This document shows positions 1 through 8,592 of a stretch of DNA of 64,000 nt, piece after piece (positions within the stretch are counted from its first letter, which is position 1; each line of letters begins with the position of its first letter). Source of the stretch: an uncultured Sulfitobacter sp. (lineage in GTDB: Bacteria; Pseudomonadota; Alphaproteobacteria; Rhodobacterales; Rhodobacteraceae); contig CALKXT010000084.1 in assembly GCA_938003685.1 (NCBI GenBank), positions 1-64,000 of the forward strand, read 5' to 3'. Position numbers and translations under genes: made by a program. A model generated the notes under the pieces. It made no database searches, had not been told where the DNA came from, and saw only the letters and a program-made list of their open reading frames with translations.

Positions 1-120
1 CGTTCATACTCTGTGGTTGAAAACGGGGTTGGGTTCACGTCACGCATCGGTGCATATCCTTACTCGACTGCCCAAACGATCAGATATTATCGGAAATTTC
101 ACAAACAAAATTTTGCATGA

Positions 121-149
121 TTGACAGAATCTGATCACCGGATTATCGA
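121..149 (+). promoter_or_regulatory. Candidate sigma-70-like promoter of the creatinase operon
   Basis: A perfect TTGACA (121-126) is followed after 17 bases by TATCGA (144-149), a weak -10 match. It would give a leader of roughly 130 nt before the ATG at 286. The rest of 1-285 shows no convincing gene. The -10 box is poor, so this is a suggestion only. Confidence 0.3.
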
Positions 150-285
150 TTTTGAACATATGACCAGCGATGGCGTCGCTGCACATCATACCCCCTGTGG
201 CCCGAGGCCATAAATCCTGCACGCCCGGAATTTTTTGTTTGTTCATACGCATGATCTGCGTTTGTGCCGAATTGAGGATACTTGG

Positions 286-1503
286 ATGACTGATATCAAC
301 GATCGCGTTAAATTTTTTACCAGCCACAACGGCGAAAAAGCACCAATGGCGTTTTCAAGCGCTGAGTATGAGCGTCGCTTGGCCACCCTGCGCGAGATCA
401 TGGCAGAACGGGATATTCCCGCCGTGCTGATGACCTCTATGCACAACATCGCGTATTATTCTGGTTTCCTATATTGCAGCTTTGGTCGTCCCTATGGCTG
501 CGTTGTGACACAGGATGCCTGCACCACCGTGTCGGCCAACATTGATGGTGGTCAGCCATGGCGTCGGTCTTTTGCAGATAACGTGATCTACACCGATTGG
601 ACGCGCAACAACTACTGGCGCGCGGTTGCCAGCTTGATCAACGGTGCCACCCGTTTGGGCATTGAAGGCGACCACCTGACAATTGCGTCACGTGACACTT
701 TGAATGACATGCTGGGCGCGCCCGAATTGATCGACATCGCGCCTGCGACAATGGCCGCGCGTATGATCAAATCAGAAGAAGAAATTGTGCTGATCCGTGA
801 AGGTGCGCGTATTGCCGATCATGGCGGCGACGCGATCCGTGCAGCCATCAAAGAAGGCACCCGCGAGATCGACGTGGCAATGGCCGGTCGTGACGCGATG
901 GAGCTGGAAATTGCCCGTTCACATCCTGACAGCGAAATCCGCGACAGCTGGGTTTGGTTCCAGTCTGGTTTGAACACCGATGGCGCGCACAACCCTGTAA
1001 CCACGCGCAAGTTGGAAAAAGGCGACATCCTGAGTCTGAACACGTTTCCAATGATCTCAAGCTACTACACCGCGCTGGAACGTACCCTGTTCATGGGTGA
1101 GCCAGACAAAGAATCCCTGCGCATGTGGGAAGCAAACGTCGCAGCGCATGAATTGGGCCTATCCTTGATCCGTCCGGGTGCCACATGTTCGGGCATTTGC
1201 GAAGAAATTAACCGTTTCTTTGCTGATCAGGGCTTGTTGCAGTACCGCTCGTTTGGGTACGGCCACTCGTTTGGTATCTTGTCGCATTACTATGGCCGCG
1301 AAGCTGGCCTTGAACTGCGCGAAGACATTGATACGGTGCTTGAAGCGGGCATGGTTGTGTCGATGGAGCCAATGCTTTGGGTTCCAGAAGGCACTGCTGG
1401 TGCGGGCGGTTACCGCGAACATGACATTCTGGTCGTGGGTGGCAACCAAACCGAAAACATCACGAAATTCGCTTATGGACCAGAGGCGAATATCATCGAC
1501 TAA
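286..1503 (+). CDS. Creatinase (creatine amidinohydrolase), M24 peptidase fold
   Basis: Creatinase hydrolyses creatine to sarcosine and urea in the cytoplasm, using a metal-free 'pita-bread' M24 fold. The 405-residue length matches the family (about 403). Residues equivalent to those described in the Pseudomonas putida enzyme all appear present: Arg68 (SFGRPY), His235 (GAHNP, the catalytic His), Glu265 (ALERT), His327 (GYGHS), Arg338 (YGREAG), Glu361 (SMEPM) and His379 (YREHD). I chose ATG 286, with GAGGA at 274-278, over the upstream in-frame ATG at 235, which has no ribosome site and adds non-family sequence. It leads an apparent operon with an aminotransferase and a Pot-type importer, suggesting uptake and use of creatine or a related guanidino compound. 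Family identity is firm; the exact substrate is inferred from residue conservation. Confidence 0.88.
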   Translation: MTDINDRVKFFTSHNGEKAPMAFSSAEYERRLATLREIMAERDIPAVLMTSMHNIAYYSGFLYCSFGRPYGCVVTQDACTTVSANIDGGQPWRRSFADNVIYTDWTRNNYWRAVASLINGATRLGIEGDHLTIASRDTLNDMLGAPELIDIAPATMAARMIKSEEEIVLIREGARIADHGGDAIRAAIKEGTREIDVAMAGRDAMELEIARSHPDSEIRDSWVWFQSGLNTDGAHNPVTTRKLEKGDILSLNTFPMISSYYTALERTLFMGEPDKESLRMWEANVAAHELGLSLIRPGATCSGICEEINRFFADQGLLQYRSFGYGHSFGILSHYYGREAGLELREDIDTVLEAGMVVSMEPMLWVPEGTAGAGGYREHDILVVGGNQTENITKFAYGPEANIID

Positions 1504-1518
1504 AAGGAAATCACAGGC

Positions 1519-2895
1519 ATGCTGACAAATGACGTTTTGGACAAATGGGATCGTGAAAACTTTTTCCACCCCTCCACACATCTGGCCCAGCATGCCCGTG
1601 GCGACAGCGCTTCCCGCATTGTTGCGGGGGCGCAAGGTAGCCATATCGTTGACCGCGATGGCACTGAAATTCTAGACGGGTTTGCCGGGCTTTACTGTGT
1701 GAATGCGGGCTACGGTCAGAAACCGATTACCGATGCGATTGCAGCCCAAGCGGCTGAACTGCCTTACTATCATTCCTACGCTGGCCACGGCACTGAGGTG
1801 TCGATTACCCTTGCCAAGATGGTGATGGAGCGCGCGCCTGATCATATGTCCAAAGTGTATTTCGGCCTTGGCGGGTCAGATGCCAATGAGACCAACATCA
1901 AGCTGATCTGGTATTACAACAATATCCTTGGCCGCCCTGAGAAAAAGAAAATCATTAGTCGTTGGCGTGGTTATCACGGTTCTGGCCTGATGACGGGATC
2001 GCTCACTGGGCTGGAATTGTTCCATCGCAAGTTTGATCTGCCGCTTGCCGGTGTTCTGCATACAGAAGCGCCTGATTTTTTCCGCCGCGCGGACCTGAAC
2101 CAGACAGAGGCTGAATTCGTCGCGCATTGCGTGCAAAAGTTAGAAGATATGATCGCAGCTGAAGGCGCTGACACCATCGCTGCGTTCATTGGCGAACCGG
2201 TTTTGGGCACAGGCGGTATTGTACCGCCCCCTGCCGGATATTGGGAAGCCATCCAAGCTGTACTGGACAAGCATGACATCCTGTTGGTTGCAGACGAAGT
2301 GGTAACCGGGTTTGGCCGTTTGGGCACGATGTTTGGATCAGAGCACTATGGGATGAAGCCCGATTTCATCACCATTGCGAAGGGCCTGACATCTGCCTAT
2401 GCGCCGCTGTCTGGATCAATCGTATCCGACAAGGTCTGGAAAGTGCTGGAAGACGGGACCGATGAAAATGGCCCATTGGGACATGGCTGGACATATTCAG
2501 CACATCCAATTGGCGCCGCGGCAGGTGTTGCAAACCTAGAACTCATCGACGATTTGAATTTAATTGAGAATGCCAAGACTGTTGGTGCCTATCTGAATGC
2601 AGGACTGCGTGACGCGCTTGGATCACACCAAAACGTAGGCGATATTCGCGGTGTTGGGATGCTGTGCGCGTTGGAGTTTGTCCAAGACCGTGTTGCGCGA
2701 ACATTTTATGACCCATCTGAGAAAATTGGTGTCCAGATTGCGGCTGCTTTGTTGGGCAAAGGCGTGATTGGGCGCGCCATGCCACAAGGGGATATCTTGG
2801 GCTTTGCACCACCATTTTGTCTTACAACAACCGAAGCTGATGAGATTATCAGCAAGACACAAACAACAGTAGAGGAAGTTCTCGGCAAACAATGA
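1519..2895 (+). CDS. Class III PLP-dependent aminotransferase
   Basis: The 458-residue protein is a fold-type I, class III (omega-amino acid:pyruvate type) transaminase. The PLP lysine is Lys288 in ITIAKGLTSAYAPLSG, and the aspartate that contacts the PLP nitrogen is in LVADEVVTGFGR (about Asp259). The GGSDANE stretch near residue 119 is the usual phosphate-binding region. It begins 15 nt after the creatinase stop, with AAGGA just upstream, and is probably co-transcribed. Relatives act on putrescine, beta-alanine, taurine or similar omega-amines. Here it may process an amine brought in by the downstream importer or released by the creatinase route, but the substrate cannot be read from sequence. 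Confidence 0.85.
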   Translation: MLTNDVLDKWDRENFFHPSTHLAQHARGDSASRIVAGAQGSHIVDRDGTEILDGFAGLYCVNAGYGQKPITDAIAAQAAELPYYHSYAGHGTEVSITLAKMVMERAPDHMSKVYFGLGGSDANETNIKLIWYYNNILGRPEKKKIISRWRGYHGSGLMTGSLTGLELFHRKFDLPLAGVLHTEAPDFFRRADLNQTEAEFVAHCVQKLEDMIAAEGADTIAAFIGEPVLGTGGIVPPPAGYWEAIQAVLDKHDILLVADEVVTGFGRLGTMFGSEHYGMKPDFITIAKGLTSAYAPLSGSIVSDKVWKVLEDGTDENGPLGHGWTYSAHPIGAAAGVANLELIDDLNLIENAKTVGAYLNAGLRDALGSHQNVGDIRGVGMLCALEFVQDRVARTFYDPSEKIGVQIAAALLGKGVIGRAMPQGDILGFAPPFCLTTTEADEIISKTQTTVEEVLGKQ

Positions 2896-3025
2896 AAATT
2901 ACTGAATTCTTTTGAGAATAAAGGGATTTTGAGCAGTCAAACCTGTTGCAAACGATTTAATCCTGTGTTCTCTTTCCTGAATAACTTGCCAAAAAGGCAT
3001 GAACATACACCTGGGGAGGTGCCGC

Positions 3026-4126
3026 TTGTCTGGTACAGCAACTAACGACGGTTTCGTCGTCTTTGATCGCGTTCAAAAAAGCTATGATGGCGAAAATCTC
3101 GTTGTAAAGGACTTGAACCTTTCCATCGGCAAAGGTGAATTTTTGACAATGCTTGGGCCCTCAGGGTCTGGTAAGACCACATGCCTGATGATGTTGGCCG
3201 GATTCGAAACGGCAACGCATGGCGATATTTTGTTGGACGGTAAGCCGATCAATAACATCTCGCCGCACAAGCGTGGCATTGGCATGGTGTTCCAAAATTA
3301 CGCCCTGTTCCCGCACATGACGATTGCTGAAAATCTGTCGTTTCCCTTGGAAGTGCGCAAAATGGGTAAGTCTGAACGCGAAGAGCGTGTTCAACGTGCG
3401 CTCGATCTGGTTCAGATGGGTGAATTTGGTGGACGCCGCCCCGCGCAATTGTCCGGTGGTCAACAACAGCGTGTTGCCCTGACCCGCGCCTTGGTCTTTG
3501 AACCTGATCTGGTGTTGATGGATGAACCGCTTGGTGCGCTTGACAAACAGCTGCGAGAAACCATGCAATTTGAGATTAAGCGCATCGCGGATGACCTTGG
3601 CATCACAGTTGTCTACGTGACGCACGACCAAACTGAGGCATTGACCATGTCTGACCGCGTCGCCGTATTTGAAGATGGCCGTATTCAACAATTGGCCCCA
3701 CCAGATGAATTGTATGAAGCACCGCAAAATAGCTTTGTTGCGCAATTTATCGGTGAAAACAACACTCTAGAGGGTGTTGTTAAAGAGATAAAAGACGGCG
3801 TTGCATTGGTTCAGCTTGATGATGGCAGCTTGATTGATGCCAAGCCTGTGAATGTCGATAAGGCTGGGGATCGTACCCAAGTTTCAATCCGCCCAGAACG
3901 TGTGGAATTTGACATGAGCCGCCTGAATCCTGGTTCACATACCCTCAAGGCTGAGGTGCTGGAATTCATCTATATGGGTGATATTTTCCGAACCCGCCTG
4001 CGGGTTGCCGGGAACGACAACTTTATCGTTAAAACCCGAAACGCACCCGATCAGGTACGTTTGAAGCCGGGCACAACCGTCGAAATTGGTTGGCAGGCCG
4101 AGGATTGCCGCGCGTTGGACGCATAA
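3026..4126 (+). CDS. ABC transporter ATP-binding protein, spermidine/putrescine (PotA) type
   Basis: This 366-residue cytoplasmic ATPase energises the importer encoded downstream. It shows Walker A (GPSGSGKTT), the Q-loop (VFQNYALFPHMT), the signature LSGGQQQR, Walker B (LVLMDEPLGALD) and the H-loop (YVTHDQTEA), then a C-terminal TOBE/MOP-like regulatory domain (about residues 240-360). I place the start at TTG 3026 because a strong GGGGAGG lies at 3013-3019, six bases upstream. The in-frame ATG at 2999 would put that ribosome site inside the coding sequence. The gap from the aminotransferase is 130 nt. Confidence 0.88.
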   Translation: MSGTATNDGFVVFDRVQKSYDGENLVVKDLNLSIGKGEFLTMLGPSGSGKTTCLMMLAGFETATHGDILLDGKPINNISPHKRGIGMVFQNYALFPHMTIAENLSFPLEVRKMGKSEREERVQRALDLVQMGEFGGRRPAQLSGGQQQRVALTRALVFEPDLVLMDEPLGALDKQLRETMQFEIKRIADDLGITVVYVTHDQTEALTMSDRVAVFEDGRIQQLAPPDELYEAPQNSFVAQFIGENNTLEGVVKEIKDGVALVQLDDGSLIDAKPVNVDKAGDRTQVSIRPERVEFDMSRLNPGSHTLKAEVLEFIYMGDIFRTRLRVAGNDNFIVKTRNAPDQVRLKPGTTVEIGWQAEDCRALDA

Positions 4127-4144
4127 ACGCGCGTGTCATGTCGC

Positions 4145-4186
4145 CACCACGTCTGTGGTGTGTGATCAAAAAGGGCTGTGATCAAA
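4145..4186 (+). promoter_or_regulatory. Hairpin and tandem direct repeat upstream of the binding-protein gene
   Basis: CACCAC (4145-4150), loop GTCT, GTGGTG (4155-4160) form a small hairpin. It is followed by two direct copies of TGTGATCAAA (4161-4170 and 4177-4186) spaced 16 bp start to start. This lies in the 111-nt gap before the solute-binding protein gene. It could be an mRNA processing or stability element, or paired half-sites for a regulator; no U-run follows, so it is not a classical terminator. Confidence 0.4.
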
Positions 4187-4237
4187 CCCGATATCACTGC
4201 CTTAACGATTAAAACGGGTAATACTGGGAGAACCTAA

Positions 4238-5344
4238 ATGAAATTGACCAAAACGCTTCTGGCATCCACGGCACTTACTGTTGCTGCTGGCATGTCTTTC
4301 GCAGATGGCCACATGGCCAACGAGATGACCATCGTAAGCTGGGGTGGCGCATACTCTGCATCACAGCAAAACGCCTATCACACACCTTATTCCGAAAACA
4401 CAGGCACTAAGATCATCAATGATGAATCTTCTGCTGAAGCCGTTTCAAAGCTGCGTGCCATGAAAGAAGCTGGCAACGTGACATGGGATGTTGTTGACGT
4501 TGTTGCTGCGGACGCTCTGCGTCTGTGTGACGAAGGTCTGGCGATGGAAATCGACGCGGACACCATGTTGGCAGATGCGCCTGATGGCACAAAAGCATCC
4601 GAAGACTTTGGCGACCTGTTGGTTGGCGACTGCTTTATCCCGCAGATCGTTTATTCAACAACAGTCGGCTACCGTACCGATTTGGTTGGTGACACTGCGC
4701 CAACAGACATCTGTGCATTGTTTGATACAGAAACCTATCCTGGCAAGCGTGCCCTTGAAAAGCGCCCTATCAACAACATGGAATGGGCTCTGCTCTGTGA
4801 CGGTGTTGCTAAAGGCGAAGTGTATGACGTTCTGGAAACAGAAGAAGGTCAGCAGAAGGCGCTGGATAAGCTGGCAACCATCAAAGACGACGTGATCTGG
4901 TGGTCTGCTGGTGCTGACACGCCACAGCTTTTGGCTGACGGCGAAGTTGTGATGGGTTCTACCTACAACGGCCGTCTGTTTGCTTTGATCGAAGAGCAAA
5001 AGCAGCCTGTTGCAATGCTTTGGGACGCGCAAGTGTTTGACCTTGACGGTTGGATCATTCCAGCTGGCCTGCCAGACGATCGCAAAGCCCGTGCACTTGA
5101 CTACATCATGTTTGCCACAGACACACAGCGTCTGGCGGATCAGGCCAAGTACATTTCATACGGTCCTGCGCGTAAATCTTCTGCACCGCTGGTTGGTCAG
5201 CACGCAGAGCTGGGTATCGATATGGCACCACATATGCCAACCGATCCAGAAAACGCCAAGAACACGTTCTTGTATAACTACGAGTTCTGGGCGGATTATC
5301 GCGACGACATCGACGCGAAATTCCAAGCATGGTTGGTGCAGTAA
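4238..5344 (+). CDS. Periplasmic solute-binding protein of the Pot-type ABC importer
   Basis: The 368-residue protein begins with a Sec signal peptide (MKLTKTLLASTALTVAAGMSFA, cleavage probably after Ala22). The mature part starts MTIVSWGGAYS, typical of family-1/PotD-PotF binding proteins for polyamines and related cations. Its repeated aspartate-rich stretches and the WWSAGADTPQLLADGEVVMGSTYNGR segment fit that fold. GGGAG at 4226-4230 is the ribosome site. It delivers ligand to the two permeases encoded after the DUF1330 gene. The creatinase next door makes creatine or a guanidino compound an attractive ligand, but this is inference. Confidence 0.87.
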   Translation: MKLTKTLLASTALTVAAGMSFADGHMANEMTIVSWGGAYSASQQNAYHTPYSENTGTKIINDESSAEAVSKLRAMKEAGNVTWDVVDVVAADALRLCDEGLAMEIDADTMLADAPDGTKASEDFGDLLVGDCFIPQIVYSTTVGYRTDLVGDTAPTDICALFDTETYPGKRALEKRPINNMEWALLCDGVAKGEVYDVLETEEGQQKALDKLATIKDDVIWWSAGADTPQLLADGEVVMGSTYNGRLFALIEEQKQPVAMLWDAQVFDLDGWIIPAGLPDDRKARALDYIMFATDTQRLADQAKYISYGPARKSSAPLVGQHAELGIDMAPHMPTDPENAKNTFLYNYEFWADYRDDIDAKFQAWLVQ

Positions 5345-5360
5345 GCCTGTTTTGAAATAC

Positions 5361-5384
5361 GGCGGGGGCCTTCGGGCCCTCGCC
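5361..5384 (+). promoter_or_regulatory. GC-rich stem-loop with UUCG tetraloop between transporter genes
   Basis: Ten-base arms (5361-5370 and 5375-5384), fully paired apart from one G-U wobble, enclose the loop TTCG closed by C-G, the exceptionally stable C(UUCG)G tetraloop. It sits just after the binding-protein stop codon and lacks a U-run. Such intercistronic hairpins often protect the upstream message from 3' decay, so that the binding protein is made in excess over the permeases. That role is inferred. Confidence 0.7.
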
Positions 5385-5406
5385 ACCCCACTTAGGAGCG
5401 CGCACC

Positions 5407-5697
5407 ATGCCCAAAGGCTATATCATTGCCCACATCACTGTGACCGATCCCGAAGCGTACAAAGAATACGTGGAGCGTGATACGCCAATTCTGCAAGGGC
5501 TCGGCGGTCAATTCGTCGTCCGCGGTGGTCCATCAGAAGTCATGGAAGGCAGCGCAAATGACCGTCACGTGGTCATTGAGTTCCCGAGTTATCAAGCGGC
5601 TTTGAACGCTTATCACGATCCTGAATATCAAGAAGTTGCTGAAATCCGCCGCCGTACGGCTGAGAGCACTATTATCGTCGTGGAGGGCGCAGCATGA
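5407..5697 (+). CDS. DUF1330 family protein
   Basis: A 96-residue protein of the ferredoxin-like dimeric alpha/beta barrel superfamily. The DUF1330 pattern is clear: KGYIIAHITVTDPEAYKEY at the start, a GGQFVVRGG strand, then RHVVIEFPSYQAALNAYHDPEYQ. AGGAG at 5393-5397 lies ten bases before ATG. It is located between the binding-protein and permease genes and its stop overlaps the next start (ATGA), so it is translated with the transporter. The biochemical role of DUF1330 is unknown. A second member lies at 62156-62443. Confidence 0.8.
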   Translation: MPKGYIIAHITVTDPEAYKEYVERDTPILQGLGGQFVVRGGPSEVMEGSANDRHVVIEFPSYQAALNAYHDPEYQEVAEIRRRTAESTIIVVEGAA

Positions 5698-6968
5698 GCG
5701 ATACAACCAACAATGGTCCGGTTCTTGCCGCTGACGGCACGCCGCTTAAGAAATCACTAAGACGCGCGCTGCGGATGCAGAAAATGCGTGCCTTGGCATT
5801 GATCGCACCTTTGCTGATCTTTGTATTGGTGACGTTTGTCGCCCCTATTGCAGACATGCTGTTCCGATCTGTCGAGAACGATATCGTGTCCGACACCCTG
5901 CCCCTGACCGTTGAAGAATTGGCCAAGTGGGATCCTAACTCAACCGAAGCGCCTGACGAGGCGGTGTTCAAAGCGCTTGCCGTTGATTTCAAAGCTGCGG
6001 TCGCTGAAAAAGCACACACGCGACTTGGGTCACGTTTGAATTATGAAATGACGGGGCTTTCGTCACTATTTCGCAAGACGGGTCGCAAGGCCAAGAAGTT
6101 CGACTTGGAAACTGGTACTGACTTTAAAACGCAATTTGAGGATATCGACAAAGACTGGGTTGACCCCGAAGTCTGGCAGACGATCCACACCTATTCACCG
6201 ACCTTGACCAGTGGTTATTTCCTCAATGCCATCGACATGCAGAAATCGCCTGATGGTCCCGAGATGCGCCCTGAGAACCAACAAATTTATCTCAAGCTGT
6301 TTTGGCGGACCTTGGTGATGTCAGTCATGATCACCTGTTCGTGCATTTTGCTGGGCTATCCTGTGGCGTGGATTTTGGCCAACTTGCCACCGCGTACCGC
6401 GAACATGTTGATGATCCTTGTTCTATTGCCGTTCTGGACGTCGCTTTTGGTGCGGACATCCGCGTGGAAAGTGATGTTGCAACAACAAGGTGTGATCAAC
6501 GAAACGCTGGTCTGGTTGGGTATTGTTGGCACGGATGATCGTCTGGCGCTGATTAACAATCAAACCGGTACGATCATTGCGATGACGCATATTTTGCTGC
6601 CCTTCATGATCTTGCCGCTGTATTCGGTGATGGCCACAATCCCGCAAACCTATCTGCGCGCGGCTAAATCAATGGGTGCAACCAACTGGACAGCCTTCTG
6701 GCGCGTGTATTTTCCGCAATCAGTGCCAGGTATCGGCGCGGGGTCGATCCTCGTGTTCATCCTTGCGATTGGCTATTATATCACACCTGAAATCGTTGGT
6801 GGTACGTCTGGTACGTTCATCTCAAACCGGATCGCCTATCACATTTCCAGCTCGCTAAACTGGGGCTTGGGGGCCGCATTGGGTGCGATCCTGCTCGCTG
6901 CCGTAATGATGCTTTATTATGCCTATGACAAAATCGTCGGCATCGACAATGTTAAGCTGGGGGGCTGA
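5694..6968 (+). CDS. ABC transporter permease, PotB type
   Basis: The 424-residue inner-membrane subunit overlaps the DUF1330 stop by four bases. After a cytoplasmic basic N-terminus the first span is at about residues 32-52. A long periplasmic segment of about 150 residues follows, then five further spans. The EAA-like coupling motif (RAAKSMGATNWTAFWRVYFP, about residues 322-341) contacts the ATPase. PotB of enterobacteria is only about 275-285 residues; the large insert between spans 1 and 2 accounts for the extra length and is seen, as I recall, in many alphaproteobacterial relatives. It pairs with the permease encoded directly downstream. Confidence 0.86.
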   Translation: MSDTTNNGPVLAADGTPLKKSLRRALRMQKMRALALIAPLLIFVLVTFVAPIADMLFRSVENDIVSDTLPLTVEELAKWDPNSTEAPDEAVFKALAVDFKAAVAEKAHTRLGSRLNYEMTGLSSLFRKTGRKAKKFDLETGTDFKTQFEDIDKDWVDPEVWQTIHTYSPTLTSGYFLNAIDMQKSPDGPEMRPENQQIYLKLFWRTLVMSVMITCSCILLGYPVAWILANLPPRTANMLMILVLLPFWTSLLVRTSAWKVMLQQQGVINETLVWLGIVGTDDRLALINNQTGTIIAMTHILLPFMILPLYSVMATIPQTYLRAAKSMGATNWTAFWRVYFPQSVPGIGAGSILVFILAIGYYITPEIVGGTSGTFISNRIAYHISSSLNWGLGAALGAILLAAVMMLYYAYDKIVGIDNVKLGG

Positions 6969-6972
6969 TCTG

Positions 6973-8151
6973 ATGGCTGCTTTGACACCTATTTCACGCA
7001 AACCCGTTAGCTTTTATGTGCCCGTGGTTGCCGCCTTTGGCGCTCTCGCTGGATTGTTCGTTGGAACCGCACAAGGAAGCGGACTAATGGGCATCGTTTT
7101 TGGCGCAATCCTTATGGGTGCGGTTGCGTTTGTACTGACCAAGCTGATCCCAAATGAACGGGTGGGTCGCTGGGGGCTGTTTGGCGTTTTGGTTATTGCT
7201 GGCGTCTTATTGGGTGGCATACCCGGATTGATCATCGGTGGTGCCTTTGGTTGGTTTTTTGGCTGGTTGACCTTTTGGTTGTTTGAAGGTCGCTATCGCG
7301 GGCATCTGGCACCCTTCCTCACGCCGGGCCAAGTGTTGTGGCACTATGCGTTTCGCGTCATCTGTGGTTCGATCTTTGTCTTTTTGATCACGCCGATCAT
7401 TGTGGTCATGCCGCTTAGCTTTAATGCGCAGGACTTCTTTACCTTTACGCCTGAAATGCTGCGTTTTGATCCGGCTGGATACTCGCTCAAGCATTACCGC
7501 GATTTCTTTAATAACGAAGATTGGCAAAATGCGGTGCGTAACTCGATCCGTATTGCCCCTGTTGCCACGCTCTTGTCTGTTGGTTTCGGCACGCTTGCTG
7601 CGATTGGTTTAAGCCAACCGCACGTGCCGTTCCGTCGTGCGATTATGGCGGTGTTGATTTCACCAATGATTGTGCCGCTGATCATCTCTGCGGCTGGCAT
7701 GTACTTCTTTTACAGCCGCATTGGCTTGCAAGGCACGTATATCGGTGTGGTTCTGGCGCACGCAGCACTTGGTATTCCGTTTGTGATTATCACCGTAACG
7801 GCCACGCTGGTTGGTTTTGACAACTCATTGACCCGCGCTGCGGCTAATATGGGGGCCAGCCCGGTGCGCACGTTCTTTAAGGTACAAATGCCCTTGATCT
7901 TGCCCGGTGTTATTTCTGGGGGCTTGTTCGCCTTTATCACCTCGTTTGATGAAGTTGTGGTGGTGTTGTTTGTGGGGTCCGCTGGTCAAAAAACCCTGCC
8001 TTGGCAAATGTTCACCGGTTTGCGCGAACAGATCAGCCCAACCATTCTGGCAGTTGCGACATTGCTTGTTGCCATCTCGATCCTGTTGTTGACCACGCTA
8101 GAACTTCTGCGCCGCAGATCAGAGCGCCTACGCGGTATCACTCCAACGTAA
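6973..8151 (+). CDS. ABC transporter permease, PotC type, with extra N-terminal membrane domain
   Basis: The 392-residue protein is the second membrane subunit. The C-terminal 260 residues are a normal PotC-like permease with the coupling motif RAAANMGASPVRTFFKVQMP. About 120 residues precede it and form three or four glycine-rich hydrophobic segments (GALAGLFVGTAQGSG, GVLLGGIPGLIIGGAFGWFF) that ordinary PotC lacks. ATG 6973 is preferred because GGGGGG at 6959-6964 precedes it and it starts five bases after the partner's stop; an in-frame ATG at 6919 would overlap that gene. It is the last gene of the operon before the hairpin at 8188. Confidence 0.85.
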   Translation: MAALTPISRKPVSFYVPVVAAFGALAGLFVGTAQGSGLMGIVFGAILMGAVAFVLTKLIPNERVGRWGLFGVLVIAGVLLGGIPGLIIGGAFGWFFGWLTFWLFEGRYRGHLAPFLTPGQVLWHYAFRVICGSIFVFLITPIIVVMPLSFNAQDFFTFTPEMLRFDPAGYSLKHYRDFFNNEDWQNAVRNSIRIAPVATLLSVGFGTLAAIGLSQPHVPFRRAIMAVLISPMIVPLIISAAGMYFFYSRIGLQGTYIGVVLAHAALGIPFVIITVTATLVGFDNSLTRAAANMGASPVRTFFKVQMPLILPGVISGGLFAFITSFDEVVVVLFVGSAGQKTLPWQMFTGLREQISPTILAVATLLVAISILLLTTLELLRRRSERLRGITPT

Positions 8152-8187
8152 GCTGGACACTGCTGGCAGATCTATCAAAGAATATGG

Positions 8188-8222
8188 TTGGGGCGCACGT
8201 ATCAGTGCGCCCCAAATTGTTT
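8188..8222 (+). terminator. Rho-independent-type terminator after the importer operon
   Basis: An 11-bp perfect stem (8188-8198 with 8205-8215, GC-rich core GGGGCGCAC/GTGCGCCCC) with loop GTATCA is followed by ATTGTTT. The U-tract is interrupted, but the position 37 nt after the last permease fits operon termination. Confidence 0.72.
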
Positions 8223-8345
8223 AGAGAATGAATTTTAGATATACGTAAATTGACAGAAGCGCCTATCATCGGTCCTATTCCTGCCGTCACATCGCCAAAA
8301 TTGTCCGTTAATCAAGGTGCTTCAGCTACAAGAGGCACCACGCCA

Positions 8346-8546
8346 ATGTCACACTTGCCCGATCCCAACGATCCGCGTCACGCGCGCATGTTTGAACTGC
8401 TGCGCCAAACGGAACAGGCCGCCTATACGACAGATCGCTTGAACATGACGAGTGTGGCTGAACTTGATGAACGGGTTGCTGCAAAGCTCAAAGAAACCGC
8501 AGTACAATCACTGCGGTTCTCTGATTTCAAGCCAAAGAAGCGTTAA
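8346..8546 (+). CDS. Small protein of unknown function
   Basis: I do not recognise this 66-residue protein. It is polar and predicted mostly helical (MFELLRQTEQAAYTTDRL, VAELDERVAAKLKETAVQ), with a basic end (FKPKKR) and no membrane segment or signal peptide. ATG 8346 with AGAGG at 8331-8335 is preferred over the in-frame TTG at 8250, which lacks a ribosome site and sits next to the upstream terminator. It stands alone between that terminator and the convergent rlmE gene. Whether it is expressed is uncertain. Confidence 0.5.
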   Translation: MSHLPDPNDPRHARMFELLRQTEQAAYTTDRLNMTSVAELDERVAAKLKETAVQSLRFSDFKPKKR

Positions 8547-8592
8547 GAAGCCGCGCAGTCATTCATACTGATTTATCTCGCGCTGCGCGTAT

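Noticed and set aside
235-285. Upstream ATG 235 as start of the creatinase
   Set aside because: No ribosome site; the added 17 residues do not resemble the family, while ATG 286 has GAGGA at proper spacing and gives family length.
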